Shown here in pieces: positions 8,340-19,100 of a stretch of DNA of 64,000 bases. How positions within the stretch are numbered: the first letter of the stretch is position 1; each line of letters starts with the position of its first letter. This DNA comes from Breoghania sp037026715 (GTDB taxonomy: Bacteria; Pseudomonadota; Alphaproteobacteria; Rhizobiales; Stappiaceae), in NCBI RefSeq assembly GCF_037026715.1, contig NZ_JBANCG010000003.1, positions 248,001 through 312,000 of the forward strand, written 5' to 3'. The notes beneath the pieces were generated by a model. The model ran no database searches, was not told the origin of the DNA, and worked only from the letters and a program-made list of their open reading frames with translations. The position numbers and the translations under genes were made by a program.

Positions 8340-8620
8340 ATGCCGCGGTGTGCCAAGGCGCTGCGGCCCATTCGCTTCTCCGGCCGGTTCAGGCCGGATC
8401 CTGTTTGGCATCCTTTGCACTCAACATCAAATGTTTGCGGCAATACCGAGACAACGTGTCCGGATGCGGGCGTTTGACGCGGTCCGGACCTTTGACGGCG
8501 CGAGGCGTGCCGCTCGCGATCAAGCATCACAAGATAAAATTAACCAAAGTTTTTCACACTTCGAAAAGCATGACCGCGCGACAGACCCGCGTGTCGGATT
8601 GAACCGGGCCGATAAGGCAG

Positions 8621-10126
8621 ATGATACGCACCGCCCTTGTCCTGTGTGCGATGGCCGCCGCCACGGCCGCCACCGCCCAAACGAGCGATTCGAACCTGCT
8701 GCGCGGCTCGTTCGGCGCGGGCATGAGTGCGCGTGATCGCGGGTCGCAGGATGTTCTTTCGGACGGTTCAGGGCAGGACGACGGCCTGGCTGGCGATGAC
8801 TTCGCATCCGGCGATTCGGGCGACGCAAACGGGTCAGGCGCAAACGGGTCCGGCGCCGTCGGCGCGCTGCCCAGGGGGCGCCCGGCCGATACCGCCGGTG
8901 TGGCGGAGCAGGCCACCGTCCGGCGCGTTCGCGCGGTTCGTCCGGTCCAGCCGGTTGCGCCCCTCACGACGGGATCGACGCCGCGTCCGCGCAACGAGGG
9001 CACCACCCTTGCCGGAGATACGGAACGCGACGCGCCGCGCGGCGTGCGCGCGGGGACGTTCCTGCTCTATCCGGAACTGACAGTGCGCGGCGGAGCGACG
9101 ACGAACGTCAGCGGCGCCGTCGGCGGCGAGAGCGGGGCGCTCGTTCGTCTGGCGCCGTCACTCCGGGTCGTCAGCGACTGGGACCGGCATGCGCTGGAGA
9201 TGAACCTGCGCGGCAGCTTCACCGGCTATCCCGATGCGCCCTCCGGATCGGACGGTCACGACATGTCCGGCGCGGCCTCGGCCGCGCTGCGCCTCGATGC
9301 CGGCGAGGTGACCACCGTGGACGCCACGGCCGGTTATACGGTCAGCCCGGAATCGCGCTCCAATGCGGAGAACTCCGGCGGCTCGAAGCGGACCTACCAG
9401 CACGGGCTCTCCGGTTCGCTGGGGGTTACGCGGGATGCCGGGCTCATTGCCGTCACCTTGCGCGGCGGGCTTGACGGAACGATCTATACCGGCGGTGACG
9501 ACGCGGGCGACCGAGACAACATGGTGGCCTCGGGCACGCTACGCCTGGCCTACAACCTGCGTGCCACCGTGTCGCCCTTTGCCGAGGCGACCGTTCTCGG
9601 CCGGTTCTACCAGGACGGGACGGAGCGCAACGCCAAGGGCTATGCGCTACGCACGGGCTTCGTGTTCAACGGTGGGCCCAAGCTTGCGGGCGAGATCGGC
9701 GTCGGCTGGCGCAGCGAGGATCTCGACGGCGCGCAATACAAGAATCTGCAAGGCCTGCTCGTCGATGGCGACCTGACATGGTCGCCGAGCCGGCTGACTT
9801 CGGTGCGTCTGAGCGCATCGACGGCCTTCGAGGCCTCATCCCTGACCGGTGCGTCCGGTTCGCTCATCCACAGCGGCGAGCTGACCGTGGCGCATTCGCT
9901 GACACATGACGTCGCCGTGGAAGTGTCGGGAGGAGCGGCCTATCGCTCCTACCAGGGCATCGACCTGAACGAGCTGACCTACACCGGCAGCGCGACGGCG
10001 ACCTACGCGATTTCCAATACGGCAGCCGTGCAGGCGGAATACAGCTACGAGCGGGTCGACAGCTCGCGGTCCGGTCAGGACTACGACAGCCACACGATCG
10101 AGGCAGGTTTCAGGTTCCGGCGCTGA
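8621..10126 (+). CDS. outer membrane beta-barrel protein (OMP_b-brl_2-like)
   Basis: A 501-residue exported protein. A signal peptide (MIRTALVLCAMAAATAATAQ) is followed by a low-complexity segment of about 110 residues rich in Gly, Asp, Ser and Asn, with two GANGSGA-like repeats. From about residue 145 to the end, alternating polar and hydrophobic strands suggest a beta barrel, and it ends in the aromatic-plus-basic tail GFRFRR. This matches a family of uncharacterised barrels common in Rhizobiales. The function is unknown. Confidence 0.75.
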   Translation: MIRTALVLCAMAAATAATAQTSDSNLLRGSFGAGMSARDRGSQDVLSDGSGQDDGLAGDDFASGDSGDANGSGANGSGAVGALPRGRPADTAGVAEQATVRRVRAVRPVQPVAPLTTGSTPRPRNEGTTLAGDTERDAPRGVRAGTFLLYPELTVRGGATTNVSGAVGGESGALVRLAPSLRVVSDWDRHALEMNLRGSFTGYPDAPSGSDGHDMSGAASAALRLDAGEVTTVDATAGYTVSPESRSNAENSGGSKRTYQHGLSGSLGVTRDAGLIAVTLRGGLDGTIYTGGDDAGDRDNMVASGTLRLAYNLRATVSPFAEATVLGRFYQDGTERNAKGYALRTGFVFNGGPKLAGEIGVGWRSEDLDGAQYKNLQGLLVDGDLTWSPSRLTSVRLSASTAFEASSLTGASGSLIHSGELTVAHSLTHDVAVEVSGGAAYRSYQGIDLNELTYTGSATATYAISNTAAVQAEYSYERVDSSRSGQDYDSHTIEAGFRFRR

Positions 10127-10216
10127 CGCAAGGGGTGATACCCTGGCTCCATGTGTGCCGGAAACGCTGAATTCGATCGGACTTTCAACATCGAGATTCG
10201 GATACCGGAGCTGAAG

Positions 10217-11536
10217 ATGTCCTTCATCACGATTTCCGCCCTCAGATCCATCCTCGGCGCGCGGGCCGGCAGGCGGGCGAGCCGGACAGAAGGCCAAAGG
10301 GCAGGGAAGACCGCGGGCCGGACGACCGGTCTGCGCGCGGGCGGCCTTGCGGCCGCGGTGCTCGTCTCGTTGGCGCTGCTGACGCCGGCCGCCGCGCAGG
10401 GCGGTTTCGACAGCTGGAAGCGCAGCTTCTGGCGCGAGGCCCATGCCGCCGGCATCTCCCGCAGAACCTACGACCAGGCCATGCGCGGGGTGACGCTCGA
10501 CCGCGAGGTCATCGCCAAGACGGACAACCAGGCCGAATTCGTGCGGCCCGTGTGGGACTATCTGGAAAGGGTTGTCTCCGAAAGCCGGATCGAAAACGGC
10601 CGGGAGAAGCTGCGCGAATACGCGCCGGTGCTGCATCAGATCGAGAGGTCTTTCGGCGTCGACCGGGAGGTGGTCGTGGCGATCTGGGGCATGGAATCGG
10701 CTTACGGCGCGGTGCTCGACAATCACAAGATCATGAAGCCGGTGGTGCGCTCGCTCGCCTCGCTCGCCTATGACGGGGGGCGTTACAAGAGCTTCGGCCG
10801 CAAGCAGCTCATCGCGGCGATGAAGATCCTGCAGACCGGCGACGTCGATGCGCGCCACATGATGGGCTCCTGGGCGGGCGCGATGGGCCACACCCAGTTC
10901 ATTCCCACCACCTACAACGCCTATGCGGTGGATTTCGACGGCGACGGCAAGCGCAACATCTGGACCTCGATCCCGGATGCGCTGGCCTCCACGGCGGCCT
11001 ATCTCAATTCCTCGGGCTGGGAAGCCGGCAAGACCTGGGGCTACGAGGTGAAGCTGCCGAGGGGCTTCGACTATTCGCTCGGCGACACGCGCCGCAAGCG
11101 CACGCTGGCCCAGTGGTCGAAGCTCGGCGTGACGCGCACCGAGGGGCGCGACTTCCCCAGGCCCTCCGACGAGGCATTCCTGTTCGCGCCCGCCGGCGCC
11201 AAGGGGCCGGCCTTCCTGATGCTGAAGAACTTCGAGGTCATCAAGCGCTACAACAACGCCGATTCCTATGCGCTGGCGGTGGGCCACCTTGCCGACCGGC
11301 TGCGCGGCGGCGATGCGTTCGCGCGCGACTGGCCCGAGGGGGATCGGCCGCTCAACGACGACGAGAGGAAGAGCCTGCAGGCGCTGCTGAACCGGCTTGG
11401 CCACGAGGCGGGCGCGGTGGACGGCAAGATCGGCAATCAGACGCGGGCTGCCATCCGAGAATACCAGCGCAATTCCGGCATGGCGCCGGACGGCGTCGCC
11501 AGCCTCAGTTTGCTGGAGATGCTGCAAGGCGGCTGA
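10217..11536 (+). CDS. lytic murein transglycosylase, MltB/SLT family with peptidoglycan-binding domain
   Basis: A 439-residue exported enzyme that cleaves peptidoglycan glycan strands, making anhydro-muropeptides. An N-terminal hydrophobic segment (AAAVLVSLALLTPAAAQ) is the probable signal. The transglycosylase domain holds the catalytic glutamate in VAIWGMESAYGAVL, and WAGAMGHTQFIPTTY is the typical later motif. A C-terminal peptidoglycan-binding helical domain covers about the last 65 residues. I chose ATG 10217; an earlier ATG at 10151 adds 22 residues without typical signal features. A DUF459 gene follows on the same strand. Confidence 0.9.
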   Translation: MSFITISALRSILGARAGRRASRTEGQRAGKTAGRTTGLRAGGLAAAVLVSLALLTPAAAQGGFDSWKRSFWREAHAAGISRRTYDQAMRGVTLDREVIAKTDNQAEFVRPVWDYLERVVSESRIENGREKLREYAPVLHQIERSFGVDREVVVAIWGMESAYGAVLDNHKIMKPVVRSLASLAYDGGRYKSFGRKQLIAAMKILQTGDVDARHMMGSWAGAMGHTQFIPTTYNAYAVDFDGDGKRNIWTSIPDALASTAAYLNSSGWEAGKTWGYEVKLPRGFDYSLGDTRRKRTLAQWSKLGVTRTEGRDFPRPSDEAFLFAPAGAKGPAFLMLKNFEVIKRYNNADSYALAVGHLADRLRGGDAFARDWPEGDRPLNDDERKSLQALLNRLGHEAGAVDGKIGNQTRAAIREYQRNSGMAPDGVASLSLLEMLQGG

Positions 11537-11636
11537 ACGGCTCCGCCGTGCGCAAGGCCCGCGCATCCCGCTTGCACGCGGGACGCGCGCGTATATGGTG
11601 CGGCGAAACGGTGCGCGGCACGGGATGCGGAACGAG

Positions 11637-12779
11637 ATGCGGCTGACGGATCTTCGGATATTCGGTTTTGCAGCGACGATGCTGGTCGCCGCCACGCTGG
11701 CGGTGCCGTCTTTCGCTGCGCCGGGTGTCGCAGGCGCCGCCTCCGCCGTTCCCGACAGCCCCGGCGGCGCGCCGGTCGTGCTGGCTCAGGACGGCGGCGG
11801 CTGGCATCCGCTGTCGCCGCTGTTGCGGCTCTTTCGCGGAGGTCGCCGGGCGGCGCCGCCGCGCAAGCTGCAGGAGCCGGAAAAGCCGCAGCGCACGATC
11901 CGCCGGGTCGCGCCCGCGCCGCCGAAGATCCAGGCCGAGCCCAAGAGCGCGGATGCCCGTACCGTTCTCGTCGTCGGCGATGCCATGGCTGATGGTCTGG
12001 CGCGCGGGCTTGAGGCGGCTTATGCGCAGACGCCGACCATCAAGGTGGAAAGCGAGATTTCCCGCTCGCTCGGGCTCATCCGCAAGGCCGATCCGGACTG
12101 GCCGACCCGCATCGCGCAGAGGCTCAAGCAGGGCGATGTCAATGTCGTCGTCGTCATGCTGGGCACCGACGACCGCCGCCAGGTGACGCTCGACGGCCAG
12201 CGCGCCGGCTTCCGGGATCCGGCGTGGGAAGAGGTCTACCGCGTGCTGGTGCAACGCACGGTCGCCGCCGTTCGCGATTCGCGAAAGCCGCTGGTGTGGG
12301 TCGGCCTGCCGCCGGTCAGCGGCCCCGACAGGCGCTCCGATTTCAGCTACCTCAACGATTTCTACAAGGAGAAGGTGGAAACCGCCGACGGCATCTTCGT
12401 CGATCTGTGGGAGGCATTCCTGTCGGAAGAGGGCAAGTACACCTCGTATGGCGCGGATGTGGACGGCAAGCGCCAGCGGTTGCGCACCGAAGACGGGCTC
12501 TATTTCACGTGGCCTGGTTACCGCAAGGTGGCCTTCTTCGTGCAGCAGAGGATCGCGCGCATTCTCGGCGAGGGGCCGGCATTGGAGCTTGCCTTCCCCG
12601 GTGGAGATGCAAACATGATCCTGTTGAGCGGCGGTGCTTCGCGTGAAGAGACGCTGGCGGGCGAAGAGATTGCGCCGGCCATACCTTCCGAAGGGTCACT
12701 GCAGCACCGCCTCATTGTTGAGGGGCGGCCGCTACCGCAGGTAGAAGGGCGTGTCGACGACTACCGAATAACACGGTAA
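11637..12779 (+). CDS. SGNH/GDSL-like hydrolase family protein (DUF459)
   Basis: An exported protein of about 380 residues. A signal sequence (RIFGFAATMLVAATLAVPSF) is followed by a basic Pro/Arg linker and an SGNH-fold domain from about residue 105. The fold is recognised by VLVVGDAMADGLARGL (block I, with an aspartate where serine is common), VVVVMLGTDDRR (block III-like) and WVGLPPVSGPDRRSDF. The usual catalytic serine is not obvious, so it may be a degenerate hydrolase. It follows the transglycosylase gene, which suggests a role in the cell envelope. ATGs at 11595 and 11625 are alternative starts. Confidence 0.75.
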   Translation: MRLTDLRIFGFAATMLVAATLAVPSFAAPGVAGAASAVPDSPGGAPVVLAQDGGGWHPLSPLLRLFRGGRRAAPPRKLQEPEKPQRTIRRVAPAPPKIQAEPKSADARTVLVVGDAMADGLARGLEAAYAQTPTIKVESEISRSLGLIRKADPDWPTRIAQRLKQGDVNVVVVMLGTDDRRQVTLDGQRAGFRDPAWEEVYRVLVQRTVAAVRDSRKPLVWVGLPPVSGPDRRSDFSYLNDFYKEKVETADGIFVDLWEAFLSEEGKYTSYGADVDGKRQRLRTEDGLYFTWPGYRKVAFFVQQRIARILGEGPALELAFPGGDANMILLSGGASREETLAGEEIAPAIPSEGSLQHRLIVEGRPLPQVEGRVDDYRITR

Positions 12780-12919
12780 ACCGCTCATTATTCTTGAATA
12801 AGCTACGATATTTTTACCGCTCCCAACGACCATGCCTCTCCGAGACGCGTTCGTTGGGGAGGCAATGTGTCCAGCTGCACACGCCTCCGGCCGGACGGTC
12901 CTGAACGGCTGAGGTAACA

Positions 12920-14263
12920 ATGTCTTCGGGTTATCCCTCCCTTTTCCGGCTCACCATCCTGGGCCGCTTCATGTTGCTTGTCGGCAGCGCCGCCCTCATC
13001 ATGCTTGGCGGCACGGCCTATTCCTTCTTTGTTTTCCGGGAAGCCCTGACCTCCGCCCTTGGGACCCCGGATCTTGCCAAGGCCTTCATCGACCAAGGCG
13101 TCGGAGCCAGCGTGGACGGGCTGATCCTCGACCAGTTGGTCAAGATCGCGTTCGTCTGCATGCCGGTCGGCGCACTCTTTCTCGGCATGGCCGTGGTGCT
13201 GGCGCTCGGCGTCGCGAAGCCCCTGACGCGTCTGCAGAACGGCCTGGACCATATGTCGCAGGGCGACTTTGACGTGCATATCGACGGCGAGACGCGGACC
13301 GACGAGATCGGCGCGATCGCCCGCTCCGTGATCGGGTTCCGGACCAAGCTCGCCGAGCGCGCGCGGATGGAGGCGGAACGCCAGACAGAGAGCCAGCGCA
13401 GGGCCGACGAGGAACGCCACCAACTGATGATGGACGTGGCCGAGGACTTCGAGCGCTCGGTGATCAGCGTCGTGGAGGCGCTCACGAGTGCGGCGGGCAA
13501 GGTCGGCTCCAACACCGATCATCTGCGCGAGGCGGTGGATGCCTCCAGCGAGGCGGTCACGGATGTTTCCGGCGCTTTCGGCGATGCCAGCCAGGCGGTG
13601 GATGCGGTTGCCGTTTCCGCGGAGCGGCTGTCGGAAGCGATCAGCGGCATCGGCCGCGACATGAACCAGGCGGCGTCCATCGCCGACGAGGCAGTGGACG
13701 AGGCGCGCAAGACGGACGTGATCGTCGGCCGGCTGGCGGAAAGCGGCCGGGCGATCGGCGAGGTGGTGGAACTCATCAGCCAGATCGCCGACCAGACCAA
13801 CTTGCTGGCATTGAATGCCACCATCGAGGCGGCGCGAGCGGGCGAGGCCGGTCGGGGCTTTGCCGTCGTCGCCAACGAGGTGAAGGCGCTCGCCGGGCAG
13901 ACGTCGAAGGCGACGGAAGAGATTTCGGCGCAAGTGGTGTCGGTGCAGACGGTGGCGGATCAGGCGGTCCACGCGATCCGCTCCATCGCCGACACGATCA
14001 CGCGGATCAGCGAGATTTCAGGGCTGATCCTCGGTGCCGTCAACGAGCAGACGAGCGCGACGGAGGAAATCACCCGCTCGGTGCGTCACGCCAACGGCAG
14101 CGCGGAACGGGTGGGCTCGAACGTCGAGCGGCTCACGGAGGCGACGACGACCAGCAAGGAAGCCTCGGCCGAAATGCGCGAGGCGGCGGGCGAACTCAAC
14201 GGGCTTTCGGGCAAGCTGCAGGCGCAGGTCAGCCAGTTCCTGACGAGCATTCGGGCCGCCTGA
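12920..14263 (+). CDS. methyl-accepting chemotaxis protein
   Basis: A 447-residue chemoreceptor. Two membrane segments (about residues 14-36 and 75-97) enclose only some 35 periplasmic residues, too few for a classic ligand-binding domain. A HAMP domain follows at about 97-150, then a coiled-coil signalling domain whose hairpin tip reads IADQTNLLALNATIEAARAG. The C-terminus lacks a CheR-docking pentapeptide. A short periplasmic loop suggests that it senses a cytoplasmic, membrane or energy signal. A GAGGTAAC ribosome site precedes the ATG at 12920. No che genes are nearby. Confidence 0.9.
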   Translation: MSSGYPSLFRLTILGRFMLLVGSAALIMLGGTAYSFFVFREALTSALGTPDLAKAFIDQGVGASVDGLILDQLVKIAFVCMPVGALFLGMAVVLALGVAKPLTRLQNGLDHMSQGDFDVHIDGETRTDEIGAIARSVIGFRTKLAERARMEAERQTESQRRADEERHQLMMDVAEDFERSVISVVEALTSAAGKVGSNTDHLREAVDASSEAVTDVSGAFGDASQAVDAVAVSAERLSEAISGIGRDMNQAASIADEAVDEARKTDVIVGRLAESGRAIGEVVELISQIADQTNLLALNATIEAARAGEAGRGFAVVANEVKALAGQTSKATEEISAQVVSVQTVADQAVHAIRSIADTITRISEISGLILGAVNEQTSATEEITRSVRHANGSAERVGSNVERLTEATTTSKEASAEMREAAGELNGLSGKLQAQVSQFLTSIRAA

Positions 14264-14321
14264 GAGGCTGGGCCCGCGCGCGTGGAGAGTGTGCCTTGTG
14301 GCAGGCGTGGAGTGTGCGGAC

Positions 14322-14603
14322 CATCCTTCGAGACGGCGCTGACGCGCCTCCTCAGGATGACGTTGTGGGTGTTGATCGTTTTCCGCACTCTCCCCGTCAT
14401 TGCCGGCTCCGACCGGCAATCCATTCCGTAATCCATCGGCATGGAGTGAAGGTGGGGCCGTCACTCAATCTTGAATATTGGCCGGGTGGAGACATCACGG
14501 CATGGATTGCCGGTCGGAGCCGGCAATGACGGGGAGAGTTGTGGGGCAATCAACACGCTCAGCGTCATCCTGAGGAGGCCTGAAAGGCCGTCTCGAAGGA
14601 TGG
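14322..14603. repeat. composite inverted repeat built from two dispersed repeat families (A and B)
   Basis: This fills the gap between two convergent genes. The left arm (14322-14424) joins repeat A (CATCCTTCGAGACGGC to CTCAGGATGACG) and repeat B (CCGTCATTGCCGGC to CCGGCAATCCAT). The right arm (14501-14603) holds B then A in the opposite orientation. The whole thing is a roughly 280-bp inverted repeat with arms near 100 bp and a spacer near 76 bp. Copies of A recur at 23516-23556 and 23595-23785, and of B at 34401, 40207 and 60409. No coding sequence is seen. Confidence 0.75.
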
Positions 14604-14738
14604 GCGGCTTGTTCGAAGCCCTGACGACGGCTCGTGGCAAAAGCGGCCATCTTCTCGGGACATCCCCGAAAGCGCGCACAAAAAAGGGTGCGGCCCGAAG
14701 ACCGCACCCTGTTCGTCAGATCATTCGACCCGCCCGCC

Positions 14739-16169
14739 TCAGCGCGGCAGTTCGGTCACGCCCATCAGGTCCAGATCGATGGAGCGGGCGGCCTGGCGGC
14801 CTTCGCGGATCGCCCACACCACCAGCGACTGGCCGCGACGCACGTCGCCGCAGGCGTAGACGCCCGAAACGGTGGTGCGGTAGTCGTCCGTGTTGGCCTT
14901 GATGTTGGTGCGCTTGTCGAGCTTAAGTTCGTCGCCCATTTCCTTGATGTAGGTGTTGAGCTCCGGCCCCGAAAAGCCGATCGCGGCAAGTACCAGACCG
15001 GCGCGAAGGATGAACTCGGTGCCCTCGATTGGCACGCGACGCTCGTCCACGCGGGCGCATTTCACGCCGGTCACGTGGCCGTCCTCGCCGACGATCTCCA
15101 GCGTTGCCGCCGAGAACTCGCGCTCCGCGCCTTCGGCCTGGGAGGAGGATGTGCGGAACTTGGTCGGCCAGTAGGGCCAGACCGCCAGCTTGTCCTCTTT
15201 CAGGGGCGGGATCGGGCGGATGTCGAGCTGGGTGACGGAAACCGCGCCCTGGCGGAACGAGGTTCCCACGCAGTCCGACGCCGTGTCGCCGCCGCCGATG
15301 ACGACGACGTGCTTGCCGCCGGCCCACAGCGGTTCCTCGTGGGAGACGTCCTCGCCGTTGATGCGGCGGTTCTGCTGGACGAGGAAGGGCATGGCCCAGT
15401 GGCAGCCGGCGAGATCCATGCCCGGCACGCCCGGATCGCGCGGACGCTCGGCGCCGGTGGCGAACAGCAGCGCGTCGTGGCGGCCGCGAAGCTCGGCCAC
15501 GGTGACGTTGACGCCGACATTGACGCCGTGTTCGAAGACCACGCCTTCCGCTTCCATCTGCTGGACGCGGCGCTGGATGTGGTGCTTCTCCATCTTGAAG
15601 TCTGGGATGCCATAGCGCAGCAGGCCACCGGCGAACGGCTCGCGCTCGTAGACCACGACGTCATGGCCGGCGCGCGCAAGCTGCTGGGCGGCGGCGAGAC
15701 CGGCGGGCCCCGAACCCACGACGCCGACGCTCTTGCCGGTCTTCTTTTCCGGCGGTTCCGGCGTGATCCAGCCGTTCGCCCACGCCTTGTCGGCGATCGA
15801 CTGCTCGACCGTCTTGATGTTGACCGGGATGTCCTCGAGATTCAGCGTGCACGCCTCCTCGCACGGGGCGGGGCAGACGCGGCCGGTGAACTCGGGGAAG
15901 TTGTTGGTGGAATGGAGGTTGCGGGTCGCTTCCTCCCAATCCTCTTCGTAGACCAGGTTGTTCCAGTCGGGGATCTGGTTGTCCACCGGACAACCGTTCG
16001 GCCCGTGACAGAACGGAATGCCGCAATCCATGCAGCGCGCGGCCTGGCGCACCACTTCCGGCTCGGAGAGCGGAAGCGTGAACTCGCGGAAGTGGCGGAT
16101 ACGATCGGAGGCAGGCTGATACTTCTGGTCCTGCCGGTCGATCTCGAGAAAGCCGGTTACCTTACCCAT
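14739..16169 (-). CDS. gltD: glutamate synthase (NADPH) small subunit
   Basis: A 476-residue beta subunit that passes electrons from NADPH to the large subunit in the GOGAT cycle. The N-terminus carries the cysteine motifs for Fe-S clusters (RCMDCGIPFCHGPNGCP and CPAPCEEACTLN). The FAD site is GVVGSGPAGLAAAQQLARAG and the NADPH site VVVIGGGDTASDCVG. It lies 14 bases downstream of gltB and is cotranscribed with it. The length is normal. Confidence 0.96.
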   Translation of the reverse strand: MGKVTGFLEIDRQDQKYQPASDRIRHFREFTLPLSEPEVVRQAARCMDCGIPFCHGPNGCPVDNQIPDWNNLVYEEDWEEATRNLHSTNNFPEFTGRVCPAPCEEACTLNLEDIPVNIKTVEQSIADKAWANGWITPEPPEKKTGKSVGVVGSGPAGLAAAQQLARAGHDVVVYEREPFAGGLLRYGIPDFKMEKHHIQRRVQQMEAEGVVFEHGVNVGVNVTVAELRGRHDALLFATGAERPRDPGVPGMDLAGCHWAMPFLVQQNRRINGEDVSHEEPLWAGGKHVVVIGGGDTASDCVGTSFRQGAVSVTQLDIRPIPPLKEDKLAVWPYWPTKFRTSSSQAEGAEREFSAATLEIVGEDGHVTGVKCARVDERRVPIEGTEFILRAGLVLAAIGFSGPELNTYIKEMGDELKLDKRTNIKANTDDYRTTVSGVYACGDVRRGQSLVVWAIREGRQAARSIDLDLMGVTELPR

Positions 16170-16183
16170 AACTGTTGCGTCTC

Positions 16184-19100
16184 CTACTCGGCGGCTGCCT
16201 GCGCGCCGAGGCGCCGCTCTTCCATTTCGCGCAGGGCGCGGGAGTATTCGACCGGCATCACCTTGACGAATTTCGGTCTGAACTCGTGCCAGTTGTCCAG
16301 GATCTCCTGGGCCCAGGCAGATCCGGTGTGGTGGATATGCTTGGCCAGGATCTGGCGCAGGCGCTCGTCGTCGTGGCGGTTGAGATCCGCCCCCAGATCG
16401 ACGCGGCCCTTGTGCTCGATGTCGCCGCCGTGGTGGTGCAGCTTCTCGAGAAGGTCATCCTCCTCGGCAACCGGTTCGAGATCCACCATCGCGAGGTTGC
16501 AGCGCTGGCGGAAGGAACCGTCCTCGTCGAGCACGTAGGCGACACCGCCGGACATGCCGGCCGCGAAGTTGCGGCCCGTCCAGCCGAGCACCACGACGAC
16601 ACCGCCGGTCATGTACTCGCAACCGTGGTCGCCGATGCCTTCGACGACGGCGAGAGCGCCGGAGTTGCGGACCGCGAAGCGCTCGCCCGCGATGCCGCGG
16701 ATGTAGCACTCGCCCTCGGTCGCGCCGTAAAGCACGGTGTTGCCGGCGATAATCGAATGATCGGGATCGGCCGCGCTCTTGGGATCGGGCCGGATGACGA
16801 TCTTGCCGCCCGAAAGGCCCTTGCCGACATAGTCGTTGGCGTCGCCCACCAGATCGAAGGTCACGCCGCGCGCGAGGAAGGCGCCGAACGCCTGGCCGGC
16901 GGTGCCCGTCAGCGACACGGTGATGGTGTCGTGCGGCAGGCCCTTGTGGCCGTAGCGCTTGGCGACCTCGCCCGACAGCATCGCGCCGGCGGAGCGGTCG
17001 ACGTTGTTGATGCGCGTCTCGATCCGGACGGCTTCCTTGTTGTCCAGCGCAGGGGCCGCCTCGGCGATCAGCTTGCGGTCGAGAATGTCGTCGATCGGGT
17101 GCTGCTGCAGCTCTGTGTGGCGGCAGGCTTCGGCCGGCGCGTCGGGCTTGAAGAACAGGCCGGTGAAGTCGAGCCCCTTGCCCTTCCAGTGCTCGATCAT
17201 CGGCTGCTTGTCGAGGATGTCGGAGCGGCCGATCATCTCGTCGATCGTGCGGAAGCCGAGTGCGGCCATCATCTCGCGCAGTTCTTCCGCGACATAGAAG
17301 AAGTAGTTGATGACGTGCTCGGGCGTGCCCTTGAAGCGCTTGCGCAGCACCGGGTCCTGCGTGGCAATGCCCACGGGGCAGGTGTTGAGGTGGCACTTGC
17401 GCATCATCAGGCAGCCGGCCGCGATCAGCGGCGCGGTGGAGAAGCCGAACTCGTCGGCGCCCAGCAGCGCGCCGATCAGCACGTCACGGCCGGTCCTGAG
17501 ACCGCCATCGACCTGCAATGCGATGCGCGAGCGCAGCTTGTTCAAGACCAGCGTCTGGTGCGTCTCGGCGAGGCCGATCTCCCAGGGGCTGCCGGCATGC
17601 TTCAGCGAGGTCAGCGGCGAGGCGCCGGTGCCGCCGTCGTAGCCGGAGATGGTGATGTGGTCGGCCCGCGCCTTGGCGACGCCGGCCGCAACCGTTCCCA
17701 CGCCCACTTCCGACACCAGCTTGACGGAGATGTCGGCCGCCGGATTGACGTTCTTCAGGTCGTAGATGAGCTGCGCCAGATCCTCGATCGAGTAGATGTC
17801 GTGGTGCGGCGGGGGCGAGATCAGGCCGACGCCCGGCGTCGAATGCCGGGTCTTGGCGATGACCGCGTCGACCTTGTGGCCGGGCAGCTGTCCGCCTTCG
17901 CCGGGCTTGGCGCCCTGCGCGACCTTGATCTGGATCATGTCGGAGTTGACGAGGTATTCCGTCGTCACGCCGAAGCGGCCAGACGCCACCTGCTTGATCG
18001 CGGAGCGTTCCGGGTTGGCCGTGCCGTCCGGCAGCGGAGTGAAGCGCTCGGGCTCCTCGCCGCCTTCGCCGGTGTTCGACTTGCCGCCGATCCGGTTCAT
18101 GGCAACGGCCAGCGTCGTGTGCGCCTCGCGGGAGATCGAGCCGAAGGACATGGCGCCGGTGGAGAAGCGCTTGACGATTTCCGAGGCCGTTTCGACCTCA
18201 TCAAGCGGCACGGGCTTGTTGCCGATCTCGTCGGCGTTGCGGATGCGGAAATGACCGCGGATTGTAAAGCGGCCGTTGTCCTCGTTCATCACGCGGGAGA
18301 ATTCGCGATACTGATCGGGGAGCTGGTTGCGCACGGCATGCTGCAGGCTGGCGATCGCGTCCGGCGTCCACATATGGTTTTCGCCGCGGGTACGGAAGGC
18401 ATATTCGCCGCCGACGTCGAGCGAATTGCGCAGGACCGGCATGGCGGAGAAGGCGGCGGCATGACGGCGCACGGTCTCCTCGGCGACCTCGGCCAGACCG
18501 ATGCCCTCAATCTTGGTCGCCGTGCCGAAGAAGAACTTGTCGACGAAGGCGGAGGAGAGCCCCACCGCATCGAAGATCTGGGCGCCGCAATAGGACTGGT
18601 AGGTCGAGATGCCCATCTTGGACATGACCTTCAAGATGCCCTTGTCGATCGACTTGATGTAGCGCTTGACGACCTCATAGGCGTCCACTTCCTCGGGGAA
18701 ATCGAGCCGCTCGTGCATCTGCATCAGGGTCTCGAAGGCGAGGTAGGGATTGATCGCCTCCGCGCCGTAGCCGGCCAGCACGCAGAAATGGTGCACTTCG
18801 CGCGGCTCGCCCGATTCCACCACCAGGCCGACGGATGTGCGCAGTCCCTTGCGGATCAGGTGATGGTGCACGGCGGCAGTCGCCAGCAGCGCGGGGATCG
18901 CGATACGGGTGCGCGAGATCAGACGGTCGGACAGGATGATGATGTTGTACCCGTTGTGAACGGCCTTTTCGGCGCGCTCGCACAGGGCTTTCAGGGCATC
19001 GGCCATGCCGTCCGCGCCCTTTTCCACCGTGTAGGTGGTGTCGAGCGTGGTGGTGTGGAACTGGTTGTCGGCGATGTCCCCGATGCCGCGGATCTTCTCC

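Noticed and set aside
9836..11695. 619-codon minus-strand frame opposite the barrel protein and lytic transglycosylase
   Set aside because: Both + strand genes have signal peptides and clear domains; the opposite frame shows no family features.
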